NCBI GenBank assembly: GCA_037043015.1
Contig: CM073322.1
Span: 22,596,364 to 22,660,363 of the forward strand
Reading direction: 5' to 3'
DNA: 64,000 bases
Source: Bryum argenteum
Taxonomy: Eukaryota; Streptophyta; Bryopsida; Bryales; Bryaceae
In this document: in pieces, positions 48,616 through 58,836 of the stretch
Layout: the number at the start of each line of letters is the position of its first letter
Position numbering within the stretch: position 1 is the first letter of the stretch
Notes under the pieces: generated by a model
What the model was told of the DNA's origin: nothing
Seen by the model: the letters and a program-made list of their open reading frames with translations, nothing else
The model's database searches: none
Program-made: the position numbers and the translations under genes

Positions 48616-51600
48616 ATGCCTGAAACGCAAGGGATAACAAGGTGCTGTCGAGGAACGAAAGCCGACGCAGCAGCAGCGTTTGATTGGCAAGATTGGCAAC
48701 GAATTTCATGTGAAATCTCCAAACGGAGGACCCCTCTTCTCGTGCTAGGGTTATCAGTGGTTGGCATTGCAGGTCTGTATGTGCTGGTGAAGACGGGCAA
48801 GTTGAAAAACCTCTGCCTCTGGCGACGTTACTGCCTCCAAGCGCCACCCAAAGATACTGGCACATCCACCATCCCCCAACTCGGCGAGTGCAAATTCGGC
48901 TTCCAAGACGTGTAAGAAGACTTCCATCATCTTCTTGAAATCACAATAACATATTCCTGTCACAAAGCTTCATGAAGCAGCTGAGATCCTTACACCTCTG
49001 AAGAAGAGGAATATAAAGATAGTCAAACTTGTTACTATTCTGCCGTCACTTATTGTATGCTTGAGAATGAGTCTACTTCACTGCAATGACCTAAATACGA
49101 GATGATGCATAAGTTCAATTGACCGTACCACTGATTGAATGTGAAGATGACTCGCTGTTCTTTTGTTTGTTTGTTTGATCTCGCATCTCACAAGCATGAT
49201 TGACAGATTTGATGTGGAGTCGATCGTCACGGGGTTCGGAAGCCAGGATTGGGAGCAAACACATGCGCCGGCCACGCAAACGGCGGTTGCGTTAGACCTC
49301 ATCCTCAAAGCTGGAGCAATATGCGGTGGAAAGCAGACTATGGACGAATTCGGCTTAAGGTATCCAAATGCTTGACAGTTTCTTGAGGAGTTTTTAAACA
49401 TCGATGAGCAGTGAGGAATCCACTCAGGTTCCTTGCGTTCATAAGCTCCCGCATCCATTGTAGTTGTATTTTGGCCTCATCTTCGGCCCAGAGTCACTTA
49501 TTGCTTCAAAAGTACGAGGCCGACTCTTTCTCATTTCAGATCTCCAGATTCTTATTTCAAGGTGTTATGGGTGATTGCAGACCGACTGACTCTTTTAGAT
49601 TCATAGTAGTTCAACTGAGAATGTGGATGGTAAGCTGCATACTTGTACGTCTCTGATTCTGTTGAAATCCTCTTCGGAGGGTAGTCATTGCTTCAGCATT
49701 TTTGTAAGTATGCGCAATTTGGAGTTATAGCCCCCAACACCATATTCAGTAAATTGGAAATTTTCATGATTATGAAACTGAGCAAGGAGAATCCCTGGAG
49801 CATTGTATAATGAATTTAGTAATTGTGCACATAGAGGTAAACATTATGCACGGAACTTTGCATGCAAGAGCGCAGAAAGGGGGCAATTGAGGTTCATAAA
49901 GAGAATGTCACTGAAATTTCCCAATTTATCGAATATGGTGCTCCGTGTTTGTTTAGGACAGACGAAGTTCGAGTAATAACGTTTGACGATTTTCGTTGCA
50001 GCATGTTCGGTAGGAATAGACATGACGGGACCACTGACAATCCTGTAGCACCAAAATATTTCGCTGGAGGAGCGGCATGTGGCTCCGGTGTGGCAGTGGC
50101 TTCCGGTACTGTGGACTTTGCTTTAGGTATGTATGCATCCACCGCCTTCTATAAGATTACAGTTCGATGTTATTTTCATAGGACTGATAGTGATGAAATC
50201 CGTGATGATCAGCGGTTGATACAATAGGAGGAATTCGAATTCCTGCATCGTTTTGTGGCATTTTTGGGTACCGGCCTTCGCATGGAGTTATATCTACCGT
50301 TGGAGTAATTCCAATTGCGCCAAGTCTTGATGTTGTAGGTAAGCCAATGACAACATTCTCTTTGAACATCAATTACTGAAGTGCTCTCGTTTTTTTTCGC
50401 CCATTTCACTACTTAGGAATGTTACGAGGATCATGGTTTTCACCTAATCAACGGGAGGAGCATTTTGAAAGTGTCAATTACACTAAAGAGAAGTGGTGAT
50501 GATGTAGGGGTGTTGTCCAGGGATCTGAACATACTACACCAAGTAGTGAAGGTACTACTGCAACAGCCAGAGTTGGAATGGGGCTCCCCTTCGCAAGTGC
50601 TGGTTGCCGATGATTGTTTTGCGTTGTCCACAATCTCGTCCGCTCGGACCGCCGATCTGCTGGCGAGGGCCGTCAAGGAGACGCTTGGGACGTAGGTTGA
50701 TAGCTCACAATTCATGCTCTTGCCTCTATTAAGTTTCATTTCGCTACTTGAATTGTTTTATCAGGTTAGATTTTGAACCCTCGATGAAGCTATATATGTT
50801 CAAGCTTTGCTGTCGAATTGATTCTCTTGTCAGGCAGTCTTATACACCACGTGAACCTGGGAACGCACATCTCCAACAAAGTGCCCACTCTTAGGAACTT
50901 CTTGATGGAGGAAGAGCGACTTCTCAAACAAGACACATCTCGATACACCACTTACGATGGTCTCCGTGACGCCATGCTCTTAATATTGCGGTATGTCGCA
51001 CATTTATTTCCCTACAATGTTACTCGTTTTGAAACCCTCACACATGTTAGAGTTACAGTACATGTTTCAATTCTATGGTGAACTTTCGGATAGCTGGATA
51101 CATAAATCTGTTTCCCTTAAATCTGAAAACCGCCTTAAAGCTCACGCTCGCCAGAAAATTAACATACAGCTGATAATTTATGAGAGGATCTCTGTGAAGG
51201 TCACCAGTCTCAAGCAGAATGTTACGAATTATTGTTGTAGGGGTGAGTTCAAAGAGAAACACCGGAAGTGGTTCGATGAGATGAATCTAGAGCTATCTCC
51301 AGACGTTGATGTGCGAGTGAAGTTTGCAATGGCCCCTCATCTGGATGGGTTGCATAGGATGGCTCTCAAAGTCAAGGATGAGACACGGGCTGTCATGAAC
51401 GAACTTCTCTTGGTAATTCATCTGATGGACGTTTGAGCTCTCTGAAAACGACAGCATTCTCTTGAGAAGTCAAAATACACAATCTGTTCATGCTTAGAAC
51501 ATTTTCTCATATCCAGAAATGTGTGTTTCTAATTAGTCCGAGGAATCGGCAGTCTGAAACAATTTTTTAGTTGATAGGTGAACATGCCATGTATAGTAGT

Positions 51601-52841
51601 TCTCGCCATCAAGCAATAATAATGCGTAATGGAAAGCACATACGAACCTTGAGTAGCAAGCAAGAGAACTCATTCTTAATGCAAGTTTGAGGTTCATTTA
51701 TGAAAATACCATTACACCTGTGATAATTCGTGCCTGCAGACGGATGCCTTGCTGGTGATACCATCAACACCGAGTTTGCCACCGAGCAGAGCAGCCCGAA
51801 GTAAAGAACTGGAAATTTTTGAGTCACGAGCTTTGAGTATTCTTAGCGTTGCAACCATGGCAGGTTGCTGTCAAGTACGTGACTTGCATCATCTTTTTCC
51901 AGAACATATAATCGATATTGAGAGTCGTATTCTATGATAACAAGCTTGTATATCGAAACAGGTGACAGTTCCTCTAGGGAATGTGCGTGGAATACCCATA
52001 AGCGTATCGCTCTTAGCCAGATACGGTGGTGACATTTTTCTGTTGGAGTCTCTCATTAAGTTGAATCCAAAGCTTCAGTTACATGTTGATGTACGACACT
52101 CACTCCCATCTCTCGTTAACTGGAAACGATTATCCACGATTACTTTAGTTTATCAGTCATTTCTAAACACTGACGATGTTGAATGTTATGCAGATTTTAA
52201 AGACGAGGAAGCCCAGTGCAAAGGATGAGAATGTTTTGCGAAGATCATCAGTTGTGAGCTTCTTACCTACTGTTATTTTTTTTGTCTTTTAGTCGTGTTT
52301 TCTCATCATTGTGCTTAACTAGATTCTTTTGACAAAGGATGAATGTGAGTTTGCATATAATGGGCATCCATGATGAGTGTCTCGCAATATGCTTGATCCT
52401 TGTAGTAATTTTCATGAGAAATAAGCTCAATCCTTGTATTTGGAAATCTTTCATTTGTTGTCTTTGAATTATTGCAAGTTTGGAAGCTATTAATGTTAAG
52501 TCGATATGTATATATTGTTGTAGTTTTAGATAATGCACTAGTACCAATCTATTAATGATTGATGTTGTTAAGTCTAATTTTCAATGTTTTGTTTCTTTAA
52601 GGCTCAACGCGAAATGCCTAGACCAATCCGTGAGCCAATCAACCAACCTTTGGAGCGAAGATCATCAATCAAGGAGGATGCGATCAAGGAATCAATAAGA
52701 GCTCATCAAGAAAACAAGGAAAATAGCCAACCTGTAGATAAGAAAGGTGTAGAGAAGAAAGATGGGGAAAAAAAAGATGTAGAAAAGAAGGATGTAGGAA
52801 AGAAAGAAGAAGCGCAACATTCTCCAATCTATCGCTTATAA
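48616..52841 (+). CDS. Toc64-like amidase-fold pseudoenzyme with Lys-rich tail, no TPR
   Basis: Eleven exons: 48616-48911, 49207-49359, 50002-50126, 50213-50338, 50508-50691, 50838-50990, 51241-51412, 51740-51874, 51962-52090, 52194-52253, 52602-52841; 590 residues. Exons 2, 3, 4 and 8 have exactly the lengths of the neighbouring TOC64 exons (153, 125, 126, 135), so this is its paralog. A hydrophobic segment (about residues 42-59, LLVLGLSVVGIAGLYVLV) replaces the N-terminal anchor. All three catalytic positions are changed: Lys to Gln (GFQD), the cis-Ser to Ala (GGAACGSG), and the nucleophile Ser to Gly (DTIGGIRIP). After the amidase fold the TPR region is replaced by a charged tail with repeated KKD(V/G)EKK units. 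Junctions 5-6 and 9-11 are less certain than the rest. Function unknown; possibly a structural or adaptor protein at a membrane. Confidence 0.8.
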
Positions 52842-53698
52842 TGTTGTTGCAACCAATTTTGTTTTATCGGAATTTTACGTAGGAAAACATTGGAATTGGT
52901 AAACTACGACTTATGCTTCAAGCTCGCCTTGATATTGCAAATGAAATAAATGATGAGTTTAATATAGTGTACTAATTGTTGTGTGATAATACATAAGACG
53001 TGGCTCAATTGAGATATTAGATACAAGATGCATCTAAGTAAGTCTTTTGAGATGACAATATCTTAAGAATATTTTTTACTCAATCTCATGATTAAATAAT
53101 TTTTCAAGGGTTTCGAAAAATAAATAATTTCAATCAATTCTTGATTGTAAATCACGCTATATGCCTTGCTCTATGCTATGTGACTTTGCTTCCTTCTTTC
53201 TTGGAATTGTTTTACAAAAAGTTAGTATAAATGACTCTTAAGTGACAAAGGGTGTTGGCAAGTAAGAGCTAAAAGAAGTAACCTCAAGACTTTAAAGCCT
53301 AATTTATTATTTAAGGCTTTCGTTTTTTTTTGTTTTGTTTCAATCCCATATTGTAACTGTCTCGAGTCAATTGTTGATGAATTCATAAACCTAAAGTGTT
53401 TTGAAACTTTCGTGCATGGTGGATTACAAGGCAACCAAAAACAAAACTTTGGAGCTTGATGGGTGCCCACCAAAAAATAATACTTCCTCAAAGTAATATA
53501 ATCGTGATCTACTTGAAAAGTTTGTCCAAAAAAAAACCTTCAATTGCTAAAAAAGGTTGTCTCACAATAATTTCATGCTTGGTTGGCAAGGAAGGAGGCC
53601 GTTTTGTATCATGAAAATCTCATAGATAACAAGGTCAAGGCATGCGGACAAAGAACCTTGTAACTTCCTTGTTGCTTCTTGAACTAGGCTGGCTCTAG

Positions 53699-53740
<42 letters not shown>

Positions 53741-54434
53741 GGTTGGATCTTAATCCCTAAATGGTTTGACTTATTGGTAGAGAAAAAACACAATCTCAAA
53801 AGAAGTGTCATAAATTGTAAGCTATTTAAATCCCAACCGTACACTCCTGTAGTAGACATATTATACATTATGTGGGTCAAACTTTAAGTGGTGAGGCCTC
53901 ATAGATTGCATGATTGTGACGTATTAGTACTCAAAATACATCACAAAACCTCAACATTTTCACTTTCAAGTCTTAAAACTACCAATATACTTATTGTTTA
54001 GAAAAAATCACCAACCACAAAGATGTTTACCTTCATCTCAATAACACCCTTGAACCCAAAAAATCCATGGGAGTTTTTTTTGGCGCAAATAATGACATGG
54101 CGATGGTTAAAACTACCATTTTTTTTACAAATGATAGATAGCCCAAAACTCAACTCTTTGCACTCAAATCTATGCCTTATCTTCAATACATCTTTGATAT
54201 TTTCAAGGTTTCTACGAGTAAATCCTCACTGTAATAGGAATCCATCCCAAACAATAAAGTGAGAATCCAACGATCATAGATGAAAAAGATATAGCTCCTC
54301 AAAAATCATCCATTTGGTCACTTTCTTTCAAGATAAAAACATCGTTGCAAATCCAATACCAAAAATATTTAGATCAAAAATCTTCCTACTAGAAAGTTGT
54401 TATCCTTCATCCTAAGATCACTATTATGTAAAAA

Positions 54435-54479
<45 letters not shown>

Positions 54480-54661
54480 GAAAATGTCTTTTTGATTCCC
54501 CATAATTGCCTCACAATGGTAAATCATGCCCCATGTTTAAAAACTCATTGTAGGACCTATACAACTCCAACATAGAAGGATCACATGCCACCTTCTAATG
54601 CCCTTCCAAATTGGGCCAAGCCCAGCGCGAGTTGAATGTAATGAATTTTAAAACTCATAGA
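52842..54661. other. AT-rich spacer with microsatellite and poly(A) run
   Basis: Contains a (TA)n run at 53702-53734 and A homopolymers at 54430-54440 and 54444-54475 (the second about 32 A). The latter could be the tail of an old retroposed sequence, but no body was recognised. Otherwise no gene. Confidence 0.5.
53820..53935 (-). repeat. Dispersed repeat, inverse copy of 59866-59960
   Basis: Read on the minus strand this stretch shares several blocks with 59866-59960: a TTGAGTACTAATAC-like start, GCAATCTATGA(G/A)GCCTCA, TTTGACCCACAT and GTACGGTTG. It indicates two diverged copies of an unclassified repeat in opposite orientation. Confidence 0.55.
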
Positions 54662-54664
54662 TTA

Positions 54665-55223
54665 GGGTTGCTTTACACTATGGACCATGAAGAGTGACCA
54701 CGACCTTCTAAAACTTGTGATTGGAGAGTAAAGTGCTCTTGGTCCCATTTGGCTTTACACTACCTTGAAAAAAGGAGAATAACCACCAACTTTGAGGTCC
54801 CCAAAGTATGCTAAAATTTTCATAGTGGATAATGTGTTCATGGTCTCCATGGTCATAGTTGAGTTGAAGCAAATGTCTCCACTCAACTACAATCAAGCAG
54901 ACCATGAGGCTCAAATATTATCAATTGACTAGTGTTCAATTATTTGATGAGAAAGAAGGAAAAAAAGGAAGGGTAAAAGAAAAGATAATGAGGATTTATA
55001 TCGGAGGATTGAGCTTAAACTTATCCAGGCCCAAATATACAAGAGTGACCAAGCCACTCAGAAATACTCCCTCTGTCCCATTATGATTTTCCAGTAGGTT
55101 CTCTCAAATCTACCTTTAGAGGTAGATTTGAGAGAACCTACTGGAAAATCATAATGGGACAGAGGGAGTACGTATTTTGAATTATCATGGTCACGGCTCT
55201 TGGTCCATAGTGTAGTGGGACCC
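54665..55223 (-). mobile_element. PIF/Harbinger (Tourist)-like MITE with a nested insertion
   Basis: The element is flanked by TTA (54662-54664 and 55224-55226), and the ends share GGGT...CTTTACACTATGGACCA (left) and GGGTCCCACTACACTATGG (right, reversed). It matches the 417-bp MITE at 11818-12234 in reverse orientation over most of its length. It is longer mainly because a 102-bp Stowaway-like element plus its TA duplication sits inside it; without that it is 455 bp. Confidence 0.8.
55067..55168. mobile_element. Stowaway-like foldback MITE, perfect 49-bp arms
   Basis: 102 bp made of two perfectly complementary 49-bp arms and a 4-nt loop (TTAG), with ends CTCCCTCTGTCCCATTATG and TA on both flanks (55065-55066, 55169-55170). 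The ends match the Tc1/mariner-derived Stowaway consensus known from angiosperms. It lies about 360 bp upstream of the sugar-transporter start. Confidence 0.9.
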
Positions 55224-55526
55224 TTAGAATGCCAATATGGAGGACAATTCTGGGAGAGGGCCTCGTGGTCAATGAGGAAGGTGGTTCACCCCCAAGTCAC
55301 GGCCACTTCAAGGATGTGCATCACGTCACGCTCACCACCTTTCGTCGATCCATCAAGGGCAGTGCAGGCAGGCCCCCTGTCACCGCCATCGCCGTGGCCA
55401 CGCCCCCATCGCCCACTCCCTCGCACTGACGTCGATCAACCTTCTCGTCCCCCCAGCTTCCCCAACATGATCGCCCATTTCGCATATTAGGAAGAGGAGC
55501 TGCGACTATCTTCATAGCCGGGCGCC

Positions 55527-57011
55527 ATGGGAGGAGCGAATTCTGACCGAGTGGATGTGGAGCGCGACCAGCAACAGCAGCCACTCTTGTCCGAGCGGCA
55601 TGCGGATTACACATGGTCGGCAGTGCTGCTACCGTTTTTCTTCCCTGCCCTGGCCGGCTCGCTCTTCGGCTACGACATTGGGGCCACTTCGGGTGCTTCC
55701 GTCTCCATCACCTCCCCACACCTGAGCGGCACGGACTGGTATGAGCTCTCTTCGCTGCAGATGGGGTTGATCGTGAGTGGGTCCCTATATGGAGCTCTTC
55801 TGGGATCCATTGTCGCCTTCAACGTCGCAGATTTCCTGGGAAGACGACGGGAGCTTCTTACAGCCGGAGTTTTGTACATTATCGGCTCGCTCGTCACAGC
55901 GCTAGCGCCCAATCTGACAGTCGTCATTCTGGGCCGGCTCATTTTCGGAGTGGGTATTGGTCTCGCCATGCACGCCGCGCCGTGTTACATCGCGGAGACT
56001 GCACCCAGCCAAATCCGTGGCACGTTGGTGTCTCTCAAGGAAGCCCTAATTGTGTGCGGTATGCTCGCTGGTTACTTCATCGGCTGGTGGGAGATTGACA
56101 CTGTCGGCGGATGGCGCTTCATGTACGGTTCCGCGGCGATCATTGCCGCTGTGATGATCGTTGGAGTGTGGTGGCTGCCATACTCCCCGCGATGGTTGCT
56201 TCTGAAAGCCGTGCAGGGCAGGGGCGATGAGAATGAGCTCAAAAGGGAAGCAGCTATGGCGTATCAGCGCTTGAAGGGTTGCACATGCAGTGACGAGATG
56301 GCGGCAACCGAAACCGAGGAGACATGGCAGCAGTTGCGAATGGCGTGCGCCGGTGAGGATGCGAATGTGAGTTTCACTGAGCTTTTTCAGGGGGTGAATT
56401 TGAAGGCGCTGTTGGTGGGAGGAGGGCTGGTGTTCTTCCAGCAATTCACGGGACAGCCGAGTGTACTCTACTACGCCGCGCCCATTTTGCAGCGGGCGGG
56501 GTTCGCGGTCGCTTCGGACGCGACGCAGCTGTCGGTACTGTTGGGGCTGTTCAAGCTGGTGATGACAACCGTGGCGGTCCTGAACGTGGACAAGTTGGGG
56601 AGGAGGCCGTTGCTGATTGTGGGAGCGATCGGGCTCACCACCAGCTTGGCCATGCTTGCACTTTACTTCGCATTTCTCACGGGCTTCCCGTACCTGGCCG
56701 TGACGGCGCTCCTGCTGTACGTGGGCTGCTACCAAGTCTCGTTCGGTCCAATTTCCTGGCTCATGGTGTCGGAGATCTTCCCCCTGCGCACGCGTGGGCG
56801 CGCCCTGAGCGTCACCACTTTGATCAACTTCGGCTCCAATGCCATAGTGGCGCTGGCGTTCGCCCCGCTGCAGGACCTGGTGGGTGAGACTTTCACGTTC
56901 GTAATCTTCGGAGTCATCAGCGTGATTGCGCTCGTATTTGTCGTCACCAAAGTGCCTGAAACCAAGGGCTTGACACTGGAGCAGATCGAGGCGAAATTAC
57001 TTGCTAAATAG
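55527..57011 (+). CDS. VGT / xylose-H+ symporter-like sugar transporter (MFS), intronless
   Basis: A single uninterrupted frame of 494 residues starting in good context (GCGCCATGG). A major-facilitator monosaccharide transporter closest, from memory, to the plant vacuolar glucose transporter / D-xylose-proton-symporter-like group. Family marks are FGYDIGATSG (48-57), GRRR (105-108), AETAPSQIRG (156-165), PYSPRWLL (218-225), the substrate-binding QQFTGQPSVLYY (305-316), LGRRPLL and the C-terminal PETKGLTLEQIEAKLL (477-492). Twelve membrane helices are expected. The N-terminus has a PLL dileucine (19-21) that could act as a tonoplast signal. The absence of introns is unusual: neighbouring genes have 2 to 13 exons, and the Arabidopsis relatives as I recall them are intron-rich. 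Possibly a retrocopy that became a gene. Confidence 0.93.
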   Translation: MGGANSDRVDVERDQQQQPLLSERHADYTWSAVLLPFFFPALAGSLFGYDIGATSGASVSITSPHLSGTDWYELSSLQMGLIVSGSLYGALLGSIVAFNVADFLGRRRELLTAGVLYIIGSLVTALAPNLTVVILGRLIFGVGIGLAMHAAPCYIAETAPSQIRGTLVSLKEALIVCGMLAGYFIGWWEIDTVGGWRFMYGSAAIIAAVMIVGVWWLPYSPRWLLLKAVQGRGDENELKREAAMAYQRLKGCTCSDEMAATETEETWQQLRMACAGEDANVSFTELFQGVNLKALLVGGGLVFFQQFTGQPSVLYYAAPILQRAGFAVASDATQLSVLLGLFKLVMTTVAVLNVDKLGRRPLLIVGAIGLTTSLAMLALYFAFLTGFPYLAVTALLLYVGCYQVSFGPISWLMVSEIFPLRTRGRALSVTTLINFGSNAIVALAFAPLQDLVGETFTFVIFGVISVIALVFVVTKVPETKGLTLEQIEAKLLAK

Positions 57012-58047
57012 GCCCCATAAGCAATTTCTGTACATAATCACCATTGCTAGCTGTACAAAAAGCTATTAGGATGAGGATAATGTCTTGTAAGAGCCCGTTA
57101 TGCACATTTTGCTACTCTCTTGCAACTATATATCTATGCAAAGAGTCACTGCACACTCCGGTTCTCTCTAGATTGATTGATTGATTTATCATTATGCCGC
57201 ACAACTTTTCTTAAGCCAACTAGATCATCTTTGTTACTTTAGTGCTTACTTCCATTCTGTGCTTTCAGTGTGACTGAGATTGCCCTGACTAGAGTCGTCG
57301 TTGACATGTATAAGAGCTGCTCTTTGAACGTTCTGAAGTTATCGTCAGACGTCGATGGTACAATATATTTGCATGTGATGACATTTCATTGACAGTTTCA
57401 TCACATGTGAATCCATTTACCATTAAGTTGATGAATATACATAGTCATTATTTAAATATGATAATCTTGTGCATATCCAAGATGTTGCCTCCTCCATGAC
57501 CCCCAGCCAACACCAAAGGTAACACCCACAATTATGGCAATGAAGGAGAACCTCTAGAACAAGTGCACACCAATATGTCAAACGAATATTATAGGCAACC
57601 AGCTCAACATGTCGTGGGATAATCACATACAAAACAAACACAAATTTCTACTTGGTGTAATTGAATAGTAAACAAACACAAATTCGTACTTGGTGCAATT
57701 GGATAACGAACAGTGAAAAATATTGCATTTAATACTCTAGCTATGGTAATTATATCTTGAATTTTATTGAGATGAGTTTTAAACTAGTATCCACAACATT
57801 ATGATTGTGGATCTATACTTTGCACGTAACATGGATAGTTTAATGTTTCCAAACTAAGCATTGTGATTGTTCTCGATTTGTTACAAATCTAAGAAGTATG
57901 TTAATGTTCAGATAGATGATAAGCACAGATAATATTCTCTACAACCACATATGGGGTGGAACATATTTTAAAATTCCTAAGACTAGGATAGTGTTGACCA
58001 CATATGGATTGGAACATATTTTAAAATTCCTCACACTAGGGTAGTGT
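57012..58047. other. 3' UTR and AT-rich spacer
   Basis: Likely 3' UTR of the transporter for the first 200-300 bases, then AT-rich sequence. A 37-bp stretch containing ACCACATATGG(G/A)(G/T)TGGAACATATT occurs twice near 57947 and 58000, just before the repeat array. Confidence 0.4.
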
Positions 58048-58455
58048 TGCATGGAGAGTTGAGCTGTTCATTCATAGGACCTCGAGGAGGGAGCTATTCG
58101 TTCAGAAGACCTAAAGAAGGGAGCCGCTCGTTCATAGGACCTAAGGAGGAATTTCGTTGGAGGAATTTCGTTACACGAAGAGTGAAGCTGTTCATAGGAC
58201 CTAAGGAGGGTGAGGAGGTTCATAGGACCTATGGAGAGATTTCATTGCGTGGGGAGTCGAGCCGTTCATAGGACCTAAGGAGGGTGAGGAGGTTCATAGG
58301 ACCTATGGAGAGATTTCATTGTGTGGGGAGTCGAGCCGTTCATAGGACGTAAGGAGGGTGAGGAGGTTCATAGGACCTATGGAGAGATTTCATTGCGTGG
58401 GGAGTCGAGCCGTTCATAGGATCTAAGGAGGGTGGAGAGTCAAGCCGTTCACATG
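58048..58455 (+). repeat. 74-bp tandem array with GTTCATAGGACCTA motif
   Basis: Three copies of a 74-bp unit starting GTTCATAGGACCTAAGGAGG at 58190, 58264 and 58338, plus a partial copy from 58412. Shorter irregular copies of the GTTCATAGGACC motif precede it from about 58070. A further GTTCGTAGGACCTAACGAGG lies at about 58857 beyond the TTAA-flanked element, suggesting that element inserted into the array. Confidence 0.9.
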
Positions 58456-58461
58456 ACTTAA

Positions 58462-58832
58462 CCCTTAAACGTCTGGGTGTACGGTGGAGGGCAGCCCATG
58501 GTATAATTCTTGAGAATTTGGTGTATGGGGCAGTATAAGGAAGGCTGAAAATAGCAGGGAAAACGGGGATGGCAGCGGACACCCTAAAATTGGCTTCGTG
58601 AAGCTGCAAGACGGGCAGCTCTACATCGTCTCTCCGTAGACGCGAAAACACAGGGATCCAAATCGTAAATCACGGCGATCAAAATCGTGAACTCCGAATT
58701 GCAGGATTGAAGCACTCGTTGCTTCCCGATCAATTTGACACCTCTCGCGGGTCGTACCCCCCGACGACCAAGCTGCTACAGTCTTTCGAAAAGGTCAAAC
58801 GGCCCCCTCGGGGCCGCTCAGACGTTTAAGGG
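58462..58832 (+). mobile_element. piggyBac-type MITE (371 bp)
   Basis: Perfect 14-bp terminal inverted repeats CCCTTAAACGTCTG at both ends. TTAA lies outside the left end (58458-58461) and CTAA, a one-base variant, outside the right (58833-58836). The interior is GC-richer than its surroundings and non-coding. The insertion interrupts the GTTCATAGGACCTA tandem array. Confidence 0.72.
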
Positions 58833-58836
58833 CTAA

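Noticed and set aside
55067-55168. MicroRNA precursor
   Set aside because: The hairpin is perfectly complementary over its whole length, with TA flanks and Stowaway ends, which indicates a MITE.
56046-56735. 229-codon minus frame inside the sugar transporter
   Set aside because: His/Gln-rich antisense shadow of a GC-rich coding region with clear MFS motifs on the plus strand.
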